NCBI GenBank assembly: GCA_965223085.1
Contig: OZ244981.1
Coordinates: forward strand, 4,402,001 to 4,466,000
Origin: CBDCVO01 sp965223085
GTDB lineage: Bacteria > Pseudomonadota > Gammaproteobacteria > Ga0077536
DNA: 64,000 bases
Direction of reading: 5' to 3'
Shown here: positions 1 through 9,512 of the stretch, piece after piece
Layout: every line of letters starts with the position of its first letter
Numbering within the stretch: position 1 is the stretch's first letter
Notes under the pieces: generated by a model
What the model saw: only the letters and a program-made list of their open reading frames with translations
What the model was told of the DNA's origin: nothing
Database searches by the model: none
Translations under genes and position numbers: made by a program

Positions 1-1038
1 AACGAGCTCAACGACGTTTTCGTGCGCTATTTTGGTGAAAACATCACTTTTCGTACAGATACGGATTACATCGTTGAACATTTGACCGGCTTATACCACA
101 TCGATTTCGTCATCGACGCCCATGAAGCCGGCGGTATCAGCGATCCGAATTATTTGCACCAAGCATCCGATTTCGTCGCTTGGTTGCGACAACAACCGGA
201 AGTCGTGCACGTCGCCAGCGTGACCGATACGATGAAACGCTTAAATAAAAATATGCACGGCGACGATCCCAGCTACTACCGGCTGCCTACTAGCCGTGAG
301 CTCGCAGCACAGTATTTATTGCTCTACGAATTTTCTTTGCCTTATGGCTTGGACCTAAACAACCAGATCAATGTCGACAAATCTTCGACACGCATTCACG
401 TCGCGATGCAAACCCTATCGAGCAATGAAGCCATCGCATTTAATCATCGCGCCGAGGCCTGGCTTGCCCAAAATGCGCCACAGATCGCGAGCGGTGTCGG
501 TACCGGGGTTTCCCTCATGTTCGCGAACATCGGTAAGCGCAACATCAAAGCCATGTTACTTGGCACAACGGTCGCGTTGATTTTGGTCTCCGGCATCATG
601 CTCATCGCACTCCGCTCGATAAGGGTCGGGCTCATTAGTCTCATTCCCAATCTCGTGCCGGCGGTAATGGGATTTGGCCTGTGGGGACTGCTAGTGGGTC
701 AAATCGGCCTGTCTTTGTCAGTTGTTGCCGGTATGACCCTGGGCATTGTGATCGACGATAGCGTGCATTTTTTGAGCAAGTATCTACGCGCACGACGGCG
801 CGAGGGACGCCGCAGCGCGGACGCTATTCGAGCCGCCTTTGACGCCGTTGGTCGCGCCTTATGTGTGACTACTTTTGTGTTAGTCACCGGTTTTCTCGTC
901 TTAGCATTGTCGAGTTTTGAACTAAATGCCGGCATGGGCTTACTAACCTCTGTCGTGATTACGTTCGCGTTATTAGCCGATTTCGTGCTGTTACCACCGC
1001 TGCTGATGAAACTCGAGGAGGCCGCTGATGCGCCCTAG
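1..1038 (+). CDS. RND/MMPL-family transporter, C-terminal part (5' end outside window)
   Basis: The frame is open from base 1, so this is the tail of a longer inner-membrane RND-type exporter; the first in-window start-like codon (GTG at 22) is internal. The visible part holds a periplasmic segment (about residues 1-170), then a membrane block of roughly five helices. The helix segment GMTLGIVIDDSVHFLSKYL carries the acidic pair typical of RND/MMPL proton-relay helices. The stop overlaps the start of the LolA-like gene at 1028 by 11 bases, so the two are translationally coupled. MMPL exporters paired with a LolA-like 'outer membrane lipoprotein-sorting' protein are a common gene pair, thought to move lipids or lipoproteins across the envelope. 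The substrate cannot be read here. Confidence 0.9.
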   Translation, partial: NELNDVFVRYFGENITFRTDTDYIVEHLTGLYHIDFVIDAHEAGGISDPNYLHQASDFVAWLRQQPEVVHVASVTDTMKRLNKNMHGDDPSYYRLPTSRELAAQYLLLYEFSLPYGLDLNNQINVDKSSTRIHVAMQTLSSNEAIAFNHRAEAWLAQNAPQIASGVGTGVSLMFANIGKRNIKAMLLGTTVALILVSGIMLIALRSIRVGLISLIPNLVPAVMGFGLWGLLVGQIGLSLSVVAGMTLGIVIDDSVHFLSKYLRARRREGRRSADAIRAAFDAVGRALCVTTFVLVTGFLVLALSSFELNAGMGLLTSVVITFALLADFVLLPPLLMKLEEAADAP

Positions 1039-1819
1039 GACGTTCGCTTTATCCCTGTTATTTATAAGCCTCCAGAGCGCCGCTATTGCGGCTACCGATG
1101 ACGCGGCGCAAAAGGGTCTTGAGATCGCCACCGAGGCCGATCGCCGGGATAGTGGCTGGGTGGATCAACGTGCTGAGTTACGCATGCTGCTGCGTAACAA
1201 GCATGGTGAGGCAAGTGCTCGCGTGTTGCGCATAAGCACGCTGGAAGTCGCTGGCGATGGCGACAAAAGTTTGATCGTGTTTCACTCGCCACGTGACATC
1301 GCCGGCACGGCGTTTTTAAGCTATACCCACGCCTTAAAGCCCGATGAGCAGTGGCTTTATTTGCCCGCGTTGAAGCGTGTCAAGCGTATCGCCTCGGCGA
1401 ACAAATCAGGGCCCTTTGTGGGCAGCGAATTCGCCTATGAAGACCTCACCTCACAAGAGCTCGAGAAGTATCATTATAAGTGGCTGCGCGACGAGGCTTG
1501 CGGGGCCCACCAATGCTTCGTTATCGAACGTCGTCCCGCCTACAAGAATTCAGGTTACACCCGCCAGATCGTGTGGATCGACCAAACCATCTATCAACAT
1601 CGCCGAATCGAGTTCTACGATCGCAAGAATGCCCTACTAAAGACGCTCACCTCCAGCGATTATGAGCAATACCTAGAGCGTTACTGGCGGCCAGCGAGAA
1701 TGAAGATGGAAAATCACCAAACGGGTAAGAGCACGTTATTGACGTGGCAGAATTACCGTTTCGGCAATGGCTTTGGCGCCCGAGAGTTCGACCAAAACAC
1801 CCTCAAGCGCAGCCGCTAA
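1028..1819 (+). CDS. LolA-like outer membrane lipoprotein-sorting protein
   Basis: 263 residues with a Sec signal peptide (hydrophobic core about residues 5-21, ending AIAA). The mature part has the conserved run of this family: a stretch like LIVFHSPRDIAGTAFLSY (about residues 81-98), then WLYLPALKRVKRI (about 109-121), then GPFVGSEFAYEDL. These are hallmarks of the LolA-like periplasmic carrier family that sits next to MMPL transporters. It probably shuttles a lipid or lipoprotein between the transporter and the outer membrane. It overlaps the upstream transporter and is followed by a strong hairpin (1901-1926), so it is likely the last gene of the operon. Confidence 0.88.
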   Translation: MRPRTFALSLLFISLQSAAIAATDDAAQKGLEIATEADRRDSGWVDQRAELRMLLRNKHGEASARVLRISTLEVAGDGDKSLIVFHSPRDIAGTAFLSYTHALKPDEQWLYLPALKRVKRIASANKSGPFVGSEFAYEDLTSQELEKYHYKWLRDEACGAHQCFVIERRPAYKNSGYTRQIVWIDQTIYQHRRIEFYDRKNALLKTLTSSDYEQYLERYWRPARMKMENHQTGKSTLLTWQNYRFGNGFGAREFDQNTLKRSR

Positions 1820-1900
1820 AACTATTTTTACTTCAATTTATCGGCACGAACGCGGTGTGCGCCTCGTGCAATATCCGGCGGCTTAGTCGGGCACCGTACG

Positions 1901-1926
1901 AGGTGGTCGCAGAGCCGCGACCACCT
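1901..1926. terminator. Bidirectional hairpin terminator between convergent genes
   Basis: A perfect 10-bp stem (AGGTGGTCGC / GCGACCACCT) closes a 6-base loop and is followed on the plus strand by TTGTTT. It lies between the plus-strand LolA-like gene and the minus-strand spondin-domain gene, the expected place for a shared terminator. Confidence 0.7.
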
Positions 1927-1961
1927 TGTTTGCATGGTTTGTGATTGAGTCCTAAATGGGC

Positions 1962-2735
1962 TTAGGCGCGTCGCCGAGCGCAGAGCATACCGAGCGCGGC
2001 CGCGAACAAGCCCAAAGCGGGCGGAACCGGCACCGCGGCGATGTCGACATATGCCAAAGCATAACCGGGGATAGTGAAATCGGCATTTGAGTAATTGGGA
2101 TTACCGAGAATATTGCCACCCGCGATAAAGCCCGAATGCGCCATTATCACGCCGCCTTCCATCGTCCCCGCAGCGGGATCGCCAGCGAGCAAGGGTGCGT
2201 TGACTTCGTCGTTCACTTCCGTGCCCGCGTCGTAGACCATCGATCCGCTGACAACAAAGTCGCTGCCGACGAATTGACCGCCGCTGAACAAGGGGATCGC
2301 TTGCGCGTCCAGGTTAGCGAAAAACGCATCGTTACTAGGCAACACCATCGCCGCATAGCTCAGATACCAGTCGCCGGCGCTGGGGTCGATATCGAAAGTC
2401 ACACTGCCTTTGTCGCCCGGCGTCAACACCGGTGGCGTGCCTGGGCCAAACACCACTTGCTGCTGGCCGCTCGCACTAGCCGCCGAGAATGTCGCCGTTA
2501 AAGGGCCGAAATCACCGACTTCGGCAACGGCTTCAATAGCTGCTGAGGCTGCGGTGCCGGGATCTCCGAGGTCAAAACTCCCATCGTGAATGCCGATCCA
2601 CACAGGTGTCGTAATGGTACCCATCATCGGCGCAAGGTTTTCTACCGCGATCCTCAAGGTAACTGCCTGTGCCGTACTCGCAACGGTTGTCCCCAGCGTG
2701 AGGGCACCGGCGATCAGCAAGGATTTTGTTTTCAT
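1962..2735 (-). CDS. Secreted spondin-domain protein with VPxP C-terminal sorting tail
   Basis: 257 residues. A Sec signal peptide (MKTKSLLIAGALTLG..., cleavage after AQA near residue 24) is followed by a Spondin_N-like domain: VENLAPMMGTITTPVWIGIH near the start and ASxVLPSNDAFFAN-type sequence in the middle (SYAAMVLPSNDAFFANLD). The last 22 residues read VPVPPALGLFAAALGMLCAR-RRA: a short Pro motif, one membrane helix and a basic tail. This is the architecture of PEP-CTERM/VPxxP-CTERM sorting signals, which in other bacteria are processed by an exosortase-type enzyme. The protein is therefore probably surface-anchored or released. A second protein with a very similar tail is encoded at 23765-25294. 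Its role is unknown. Confidence 0.8.
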   Translation of the reverse strand: MKTKSLLIAGALTLGTTVASTAQAVTLRIAVENLAPMMGTITTPVWIGIHDGSFDLGDPGTAASAAIEAVAEVGDFGPLTATFSAASASGQQQVVFGPGTPPVLTPGDKGSVTFDIDPSAGDWYLSYAAMVLPSNDAFFANLDAQAIPLFSGGQFVGSDFVVSGSMVYDAGTEVNDEVNAPLLAGDPAAGTMEGGVIMAHSGFIAGGNILGNPNYSNADFTIPGYALAYVDIAAVPVPPALGLFAAALGMLCARRRA

Positions 2736-2803
2736 GATGTACTCCTAAATTGCAGCTGACTATTTCAAACTCGATTAGTTTAGGGGTACATTGTAAAGCT
2801 AGA

Positions 2804-3902
2804 TTAAAGCTCGGCTTCCGCGGCGCGCATACGACACCAGACGGTAAACGTCTGGCCGTCCTGGTCCAAACCTACCGCGCCGCCGAGGGCCTCGACAATG
2901 GTTTTGACGATCGTCAAGCCCAACCCCATGCCCCCGCTTTTCTTGGAGCGCGACCACTCGGGCCGGTAAAAACGCTCGAATAGCAAGGACAATTCGTCTG
3001 CAGCCACGGGGGAGAGCAGTTCGTTGGTCATGCTTAACTGCACCCAATCTGCCTCCCGGCCGAGCGCGATCCGTATCGGCGAGGAAGCCGGGCTGTAGCG
3101 CAGCGCATTTTCGAGCAAATTATCGACAACCTGCCGCATACGGCCGCGGTCAGCGAGCACTGTGGTTTGCTCCTGGTCAACCGCCTCACAGCGAATGCGT
3201 GCCGCATCGCTGGCGGAGCGCAAACGCCGCGCCTCGCAAGCGTCGCTGAGCAAAGCCGTCAGTGCCACCGGCTCCTTAGCCATGCTGGCAGCCTCGGCTT
3301 CGAAACGCGCCAGATCCAAGATATGGTTGATCAGAATGCTTAAGCGATCGGTCTCAGCGAGCATGAGCTGGAGATTCCTGGGGTCCGCCTCCAGCACCCC
3401 ATCGCGAATCGACTCGATGCTGGCGCGCACATTCATCAGCGGCGTGCGCAGCTCATGCGCAACATCGGCGACCAGGGTCTTGCGCAAACGCTCGGTGTGT
3501 TCGAGGCGGTGCATCATGTGATTGAACGCCTGCGCCAGGCGTTCCAGTTCTAGCACCGAGGAGCCGGCGACTTGACCTCCAAATCGACCCTCGGCGAGCA
3601 ATTCGCATTGCCGCACGAACCCTTCCAGCGGTGCGGAAACGCGGCGCCGAATCCAATAACCGAGGGCGCAAGCGACCACCAAGCCCCCGCCTAGCGCAAC
3701 CAGAAAGCCGCGGTTCACCGCATGCAGAAACATCGCCTCGATCGGATCGGTCTCGAGCCCAAATTTCTTCATCAGCACCATAAAATGATCGGCGGTCAAG
3801 TAGCGCACGGCGAGATAACTAACCGACAACGCCACGACCGCGGCGGCGATGTTAGAGATCGACACTAGGCGCGCCAAACGCACTCCGCGGCGCGGCCCGT
3901 TC
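2804..3902 (-). CDS. Sensor histidine kinase (BaeS/EnvZ-like)
   Basis: Inner-membrane two-component sensor of about 366 residues, starting at the GTG at 3904-3902 (feature end is the third base; the codon begins at 3904). Two membrane helices (about residues 18-37 and 67-85) flank a short periplasmic loop of about 30 residues, too small for a classical sensor domain. Then come a HAMP-like linker, the H-box DVAHELRTPL with the phosphorylated His at about 150, the N-box VVDNLLENALRYS and the G-box GGMGLGLTIVK. The start codon overlaps the response regulator's stop as GTGA, so the pair is translationally coupled. The signal is unknown. Confidence 0.92.
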
Positions 3903-4623
3903 ACGTTACTACCGCGAGTTGGTAGCCAACCCCGCGAACCGTTGCAATCGACGCACCCACGATCCCCGCATCGCGCAATTTCTTGCGCAACTTACCGATG
4001 TGAACGTCCACGACGCGATCGACTACCGGGGTACCGTCGGGATGCAACGCGTCCAACAGCTCAGCACGCGAGAAAACACGTCCCGGTTGCTTGGTGAGCA
4101 CGTCCAGCAGGCGGAACTCCGCAACCGTCAGCGCCAACGGCTGCCCATCGACGGCGCTATGCATCGCCTCGACCTCTAAGTGTAAGTTGCCCACGGAACG
4201 GCCGCCGGGGGACGCTAACTGCGAGGTCGTGCGGCGCAGAATCGCCTCCGCGCGTGCCACCAATTCCCGCAGGCTGAATGGCTTAATCAGATAATCATCA
4301 GCGCCGACAGCAAAACCACGCAGCCGATCGGATTCGTCATCCCGCGCCGAGATGACGATTACCGGAATATCCGAGCAGCTACGTAAGCCGCTACAAAGCT
4401 CGTAGCCGCTCATCCCGGGCAGCATGAGATCGAGCACGATCAACGCCGGCCGCAGTCGTTTGGCGAGCGTTGAACCGTGCACCCCATCAGCGGCATGGGT
4501 AACCTTAAAGCCGTGCTGCTGCAAATAATTTGAGACCAGCTCCGCGGTACGCAGGTCATCTTCGATCAACAATAGCGAGGTACCGGAGTGGGTTGCGTTG
4601 GGTAAGCGTGAGGCCATAGGCAT
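3901..4623 (-). CDS. OmpR-family response regulator
   Basis: The DNA-binding partner of the downstream histidine kinase. From the chosen start (ATG at 4623, with GGGAG nine bases upstream) it is 240 residues, the usual length for the family. The frame stays open to a GTG at 4722, but that would add 33 residues with no family equivalent. The receiver domain has the acidic pair (LLLIEDD, residues 17-23), the phospho-acceptor Asp at about 65 (LIVLDLMLPGMSG), and the Lys of LIKPFSLREL. The C-terminal winged helix ends GKLRKKLRDAG...TVRGVGYQL, typical of OmpR/PhoB. Targets are not evident. Confidence 0.92.
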   Translation of the reverse strand: MPMASRLPNATHSGTSLLLIEDDLRTAELVSNYLQQHGFKVTHAADGVHGSTLAKRLRPALIVLDLMLPGMSGYELCSGLRSCSDIPVIVISARDDESDRLRGFAVGADDYLIKPFSLRELVARAEAILRRTTSQLASPGGRSVGNLHLEVEAMHSAVDGQPLALTVAEFRLLDVLTKQPGRVFSRAELLDALHPDGTPVVDRVVDVHIGKLRKKLRDAGIVGASIATVRGVGYQLAVVT

Positions 4624-4865
4624 GCTAAGACGACTCCCGCGTGGCCTTAGTTCTGAATTCACCATATTCGTAGCACCTATTGTCAATATTCTGGATGATA
4701 TCGTACAGGCATCAGGGCTCACGACGTTAATGCCGTCACAAAACAGCGCTTTAACATTTTTCGCCAGGCGACGATAACCTGCTTGTGGCCTTAATTCGGT
4801 GCGGACAGTAACCCCTGGTTAATGCGTCCCCACATGCTACCGAGCAGCAATACGGGAGTGGACCA

Positions 4866-5711
4866 ATGTCACAACTCGAGACCCTATTCGAGGACAAAAC
4901 AGCGCTATTTACCCTACCAGAAGTTTATTTCCGGATCCGAAAAATTCTCGACGACCCGCTCTCCGGGATGCCGGAAGTTGCCAAAGCCGTGCAGCTCGAC
5001 CCCGCCCTGTCGACGCAATTTTTGCAGATCGCGAACAGCCCCCTGTACCGCTCGAGTTCAGAAATCACCACCATAGACCGAGCTGTTGCAGTGCTCGGTA
5101 CACAACTCGTTCACGACGTGGTACTTGCCGCGGCTGTCGCCACCGCGTTTCAGGAAGTGCCGCGCGAGGTCATCGATGTGGGCTCTTTTTGGCACACGGC
5201 CGTCAAGCGGGGCGTTTACGCCCAAGTCGTTGCTAGTGAGATTGGCGTGTTGGACGCCGAGCACGTATTCATCGAAGGCTTAGTCTCGCAAATTGGTGTA
5301 ATGGTGTTGCTGCAAAAAATGCCAAAAAAGCTAGTCCCGATCGTCTCCTTTGCAAATGAGAAGCAATTACCGCTGAACATCGTCGAAAAACAGGGACTTG
5401 GCTTTGATCATGCGGAAGTCGGTGCCCGCCTGCTAGCATTGTGGCAGCTCCCCGAAACACTGATCTCGGTAGTGCGCCATCAATACCAACCCGCCGACGC
5501 CGATCACTGCGCGCTCGAAACAGCGCTCGTAAATATCGCCGGCACCCTAGCAATGCGGGAGCACAATGCCGCAATTCCCTTCGATGAGACCGCGTTGTCG
5601 ATCACTGAGTTGAGCGCGGAGCAGCTCGATGAACTCGCGGCGGCGGCGAGCGAACGATTCGCGACCGTCGTTAATACTTTCGGCGGTTTGCTCGTCCGCC
5701 AAGCCGCCTAG
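4866..5711 (+). CDS. HDOD-domain signalling protein
   Basis: 281 residues filled mainly by an HDOD domain (about residues 15-215). Typical features are the start LPEVYFRIRKILDDPLSGM, the helix LDPALSTQFLQIANSPLY, and TIDRAVAVLGTQLV. HDOD proteins are HD-GYP relatives lacking the catalytic metal ligands and usually act in regulatory or cyclic-di-GMP-linked signalling. No second domain is attached. The gene starts at an ATG behind GGGAG and is convergent with serA, with only three bases between the stops. Confidence 0.88.
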   Translation: MSQLETLFEDKTALFTLPEVYFRIRKILDDPLSGMPEVAKAVQLDPALSTQFLQIANSPLYRSSSEITTIDRAVAVLGTQLVHDVVLAAAVATAFQEVPREVIDVGSFWHTAVKRGVYAQVVASEIGVLDAEHVFIEGLVSQIGVMVLLQKMPKKLVPIVSFANEKQLPLNIVEKQGLGFDHAEVGARLLALWQLPETLISVVRHQYQPADADHCALETALVNIAGTLAMREHNAAIPFDETALSITELSAEQLDELAAAASERFATVVNTFGGLLVRQAA

Positions 5712-5714
5712 CCC

Positions 5715-7304
5715 TCAAGTGGAAAAAGACACCTGCAATGCTTTGGTCACCGCGTCGAGTGCCCCAATTTTACTCAAGGTAGCTGCATCTAAGGCCCGCG
5801 AGACGCCGAGCAGACCGATCGCGGTGTCCTGACCGTCCGCCGCGCCGACTTGCATGCGCGCAATATTTATCCCCGCGCCGCCCAGAATATCCCCAATCGC
5901 GCCAATCACTCCGGGTCGGTCGGCGTGATGCGTCACGACCATCTGGCCGGCTAACTCGGCCTCGACATGATAGTCATTGACACGCACTAGACGCGGGCGA
6001 CGTTCATCGAACAACGTGCCCTCAAGACATAACTCGTGCCTACCCGAAGTGCCGCGAATACGTAGCAGCGACAAATAATCACGCGAATCCGGGGATACCG
6101 ACTCGGTAATTTTCAGCCCCTGGCGACGCGCGATATGTGCGGCGTTGATGCGATTGACGCGCGCCGACATGTGTTGTTCCAGCAGACCGATCAGCGCTTC
6201 GCTCGCGATCGGATGGCACTCGAGTTCGGCCGCCCTACCGAACAAACCAAATTCCACCGCATCCAAGGGATGTTCCAGCATCATCGACATGAACCGCCCC
6301 AAGCGCCGCGCCAAATCCATGTACGGACCGAGCACGGCGAGCTTTTGCGGGGCAATGCTTGGCACATTGACCGCATTTTTTATCTCGCCGCGAATCAGAA
6401 ACGCGGCGATCTGATGGGCTATCTCAACCCCAACCGCTGTTTGTGCCTCTTGCGTTGAAGCCCCCAAGTGCGGGGTAAAGTGAATTCTCGGCTCCTCGAA
6501 CAAAGGTGAGACCAGCGGTGGTTCCTGAGCAAATACATCGAGCGCAGCACCCGCCAAGTGAGCGTTTCGAATCGCCTCCAGCAAGGCCTGCTCATCGATC
6601 AATCCACCCCGAGCGCAGTTAACGATCCGCGCGCCCTTTTTCATCTGTGCAAGGCGCTCGGCGTTCAAAAAATTGCGCGTCTCTTCCGTCAGCGGGCAAT
6701 GCAAGCTTATGTAGTCGGCGTTCTCGAGCAAGGGTTCGAGTTCGCTTCGCGCCACCCCTAACTCCTCGAAAGTCGCTGGCGCCACGAAGGGATCATGCGC
6801 TAACACGCGCATCCGCAGGCTGCGGCAACGTTCGGCGACTAAACGACCGATAGTACCGAAACCGATGATGCCGACTGTTTTGCCGCTGATCTCGCTACCC
6901 ACGAACTTCGCTCGCTCCCAGCGGCCATGGCGCACCGAACTATCGGCCTGGGGCAGGTGGCGACTCAAGGAGAAAATATGCGCCACGGCGAGTTCCGCGG
7001 TGGTCGTCGCATTTGCGTCCGGGGTATTGACAACCACGATGCCGCGCTCCGTAGCGGCGTTCAGATCGATGTTGTCGACACCGATCCCAGCGCGCCCGAC
7101 AATGCGCAATTTGGCCGCCGCCTCGAGCAGTTCACCCTTAACTTTGGTCTCACTGCGAACCACTATCGCGTCGGCGTCGCGGGCGTGCGCGCAAGCTTCG
7201 GGTAACGCCAAACCCGGCGCAAAATCGACCTCTAGCTCCGCGTAGTCCTCCAATACGGTAAGACCTGAGGCGGCCAGTTTGTCCGCGACAAACACTTTAA
7301 ACAT
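5715..7304 (-). CDS. serA: D-3-phosphoglycerate dehydrogenase
   Basis: First step of serine synthesis: oxidises 3-phosphoglycerate with NAD+. At 529 residues it is the long, ACT-containing form. The order is N-terminal substrate-binding part, Rossmann fold with GIIGFGTIG (about 146-154), catalytic Arg in CARGGLIDE, Glu in DVFAQEPP, His in PHLGAST, an intervening allosteric-substrate-binding domain, and an ACT domain at the end (THHADRPGVIGAIGDILGGA). The ACT domain is the usual serine-sensing site. The start ATG has AAGGAT nine bases upstream. serC lies 72 bases upstream on the same strand, so the two form a serine operon in the order serC-serA. Confidence 0.97.
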   Translation of the reverse strand: MFKVFVADKLAASGLTVLEDYAELEVDFAPGLALPEACAHARDADAIVVRSETKVKGELLEAAAKLRIVGRAGIGVDNIDLNAATERGIVVVNTPDANATTTAELAVAHIFSLSRHLPQADSSVRHGRWERAKFVGSEISGKTVGIIGFGTIGRLVAERCRSLRMRVLAHDPFVAPATFEELGVARSELEPLLENADYISLHCPLTEETRNFLNAERLAQMKKGARIVNCARGGLIDEQALLEAIRNAHLAGAALDVFAQEPPLVSPLFEEPRIHFTPHLGASTQEAQTAVGVEIAHQIAAFLIRGEIKNAVNVPSIAPQKLAVLGPYMDLARRLGRFMSMMLEHPLDAVEFGLFGRAAELECHPIASEALIGLLEQHMSARVNRINAAHIARRQGLKITESVSPDSRDYLSLLRIRGTSGRHELCLEGTLFDERRPRLVRVNDYHVEAELAGQMVVTHHADRPGVIGAIGDILGGAGINIARMQVGAADGQDTAIGLLGVSRALDAATLSKIGALDAVTKALQVSFST

Positions 7305-7376
7305 GAACTAGATCCTTAGCTGTTAAGAACCGCGATCGACGACTGCGAATCGATGCCGGGCACCAGCGACCCACTC

Positions 7377-8534
7377 TCATAGCTGCGATAAGGCCCGCGA
7401 ATAGGCCCAATCTAGCCACGGCAATAGGGCTTCTAAATCCCCCGTCTCCACGGTCGCACCGCCCCAAATACGCAAACCCGGTGGCGCGCTACGGTAGGCG
7501 TTAATATCGTACGCGACGCCCTCTGCATCAAGCAACGCCGCCATTATCTTCGGCACCTGGGCTCGTTGCGGTGCCGTCAAGCCCCGTAACTCAGCGCCAT
7601 CGAGCTTTAGGCAGATCGAGGTCGTTGACCGCGTGGGCGGGTCATGCGCCAAAAACTCGACCCACTCGCGCACCGCGACCCACTGCTCGATGACCTTAAA
7701 ATTTGCGCTGCTGCGGGCGATGAGTGCCGCAAGGCCCCCAATGCGCTGCGCCCACGCGAGGGCATCGAGATAATCTTCTACACATAACATCGAGGGCGTA
7801 TTAATCGTCGCGCCGGCGAACACGGCGTCAATGAGCTGCTGCTCTTTCGTGAGGCGGAAAATTTTCGGCAACGGCCATGACGGCGTGTATGACTCGAGGC
7901 GTTCAAGCGCGCGCGGGCTCAGAACCAGCATGCCGTGCGCACCTTCACCGCCGAGGACCTTCTGCCAAGAAAACGTAACGACATCGAGTTTATGCCACGG
8001 GATGGGCATCGCAAAGACCGCCGACGTCGCGTCACAAATCGCTAAACCTTCGCGTTCCGCGGCGATCCAATCATCATGCGGAACCTTGACCCCGGATGTC
8101 GTACCATTCCAAACAAATACGCAATCGCGGTGCCAATCGACCGCATTTAGATCGGGCAAAGAACCATAGTCCGCGGTAAAAGCACGCGCATCGGCGAGTT
8201 GCAATATTGACAGGACGTCGTTAACCCAATCCCTACCAAAACTCTCCCAAGCCAGCACATCGACGCCGCGGGCACCGAGCAAATTCCACAGCGCAATTTC
8301 GACCGCACCGGTATCGGAGGCCGGCACGATCGCGATGCGGTATTCGGCCGGTATTGCGAGCAGCTCGCGGGTACGCGCGAGAGCCAGTTGCAACCGCTTC
8401 TTGCCAAGCGCGGAGCGATGCGATCGCCCGAGCAACGCCCCGTTCAAAACATCACTATGCCAACCCGGGCGTTTCGCGCAGGGGCCGGATGAAAAATAAG
8501 GGCGCAAGGGTTTGGTGTGCGGTTTTTTGTCCAT
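7377..8534 (-). CDS. serC: Phosphoserine aminotransferase, alternative SerC type
   Basis: 385-residue PLP-dependent class V aminotransferase; converts 3-phosphohydroxypyruvate and glutamate to phosphoserine. The start RPYFSSGPCAKRPGW and the run LGRSHRSALGKKRL are characteristic of the SerC subfamily found mainly in alphaproteobacteria and archaea, not the E. coli-type enzyme. The PLP Lys lies in VTFSWQKVLGGEGAHGML. The start ATG has an AGGA about nine bases upstream. It sits just upstream of serA on the same strand, which supports the assignment. Confidence 0.93.
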   Translation of the reverse strand: MDKKPHTKPLRPYFSSGPCAKRPGWHSDVLNGALLGRSHRSALGKKRLQLALARTRELLAIPAEYRIAIVPASDTGAVEIALWNLLGARGVDVLAWESFGRDWVNDVLSILQLADARAFTADYGSLPDLNAVDWHRDCVFVWNGTTSGVKVPHDDWIAAEREGLAICDATSAVFAMPIPWHKLDVVTFSWQKVLGGEGAHGMLVLSPRALERLESYTPSWPLPKIFRLTKEQQLIDAVFAGATINTPSMLCVEDYLDALAWAQRIGGLAALIARSSANFKVIEQWVAVREWVEFLAHDPPTRSTTSICLKLDGAELRGLTAPQRAQVPKIMAALLDAEGVAYDINAYRSAPPGLRIWGGATVETGDLEALLPWLDWAYSRALSQL

Positions 8535-8636
8535 GCAGTCATTCCTGAAATTCTAGTGGTATGCCAACGCCACCGCGGACCTGCCTATGCTATGGTGGCG
8601 ACAGCGGTTCTGCCAGCTCGCGAGACAACCCGCGCC

Positions 8637-9512
8637 ATGTATACTGCAGTCTACGCACCGATCTTCAATGACTACAGCGATCCGGCGCGGCTCGTAAGCC
8701 TCGCGGTCGCGGCCGAGAACGCCGGTTACGACGGTTTCTTTATCTGGGATCATCTCGCCATCGTGCCGGATGGAAGCCTCGCACTCCTCGACGCCATGAC
8801 CGTTCTCGGCGCAATCGCACAAGCAACGCAACGGCTCAAGTTCGGTCCGATGATCACACCCCTCGCACGCCGTCGGCCGTGGAAACTCGCCAAAGAACTC
8901 GTCACCCTCGATCAGCTCTCCCAGGGCCGTGTTATTTTTGGCGCCGGCCTCGGCGAACCCGCGGAAGTAGAATTCAGCCGTTTCGGTGAGGATCCAACCG
9001 CGCGCGCCGCGCGTCTCGACGAGGGTTTGTTCGTGTTGCAGCAGTTGTTGTCCGGCGCCCCGCTCGATCACCGCGGTACTCACTACCAGGTTCGAGATAT
9101 GTGCTTGCAGCCACCACCGTTCAACCGTCGCGAAATACCAATTTGGATCGCCGCCGCCTTGCCCGCGACTGCGGGACTGCGGCGCGCCGCCCGTTGGCAT
9201 GGGGTATTTCCACTGCGGCTTCCAGAGACGCTTGCACACGGCGACGTCACCACGGTCCCCTGGCCGGAATGGTGGTTGTCGCCGGATGAATTACGCGCTG
9301 CGCTCGCCCGAGTGAACGAGTTTGGCGCTAACAAGACATGCGACGCCGTTGCCTGTGGCCGTATCAGCGCTCGAGCAGGCCGCGATGCGCGCGCGGAGAT
9401 GCGTCGCTACGCTGCCGCGGGGGCGACTTGGTGGTTCGAGTGGATCGATGACGCGCCGGGCAGTTTCGATACCACACTTGCCGCGATCGCGCGCGGCTTA
9501 CCGTCGTTTTAA
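8637..9512 (+). CDS. LLM-class flavin-dependent oxidoreductase
   Basis: Luciferase-like monooxygenase fold, 291 residues from the ATG at 8637. The open frame runs back to 8517 but overlaps the divergent serC start and lacks family-like sequence, so the shorter start is preferred. Family marks are AAENAGYDGFFIWDHL (about 22-37), the strand LKFGPMITPLARRRPWKLAKEL, and QGRVIFGAGLGEP. Enzymes of this class use reduced flavin or F420 to oxidise or reduce varied organics; the substrate is not evident. The end abuts the convergent MFS gene with no spacing. Confidence 0.85.
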   Translation: MYTAVYAPIFNDYSDPARLVSLAVAAENAGYDGFFIWDHLAIVPDGSLALLDAMTVLGAIAQATQRLKFGPMITPLARRRPWKLAKELVTLDQLSQGRVIFGAGLGEPAEVEFSRFGEDPTARAARLDEGLFVLQQLLSGAPLDHRGTHYQVRDMCLQPPPFNRREIPIWIAAALPATAGLRRAARWHGVFPLRLPETLAHGDVTTVPWPEWWLSPDELRAALARVNEFGANKTCDAVACGRISARAGRDARAEMRRYAAAGATWWFEWIDDAPGSFDTTLAAIARGLPSF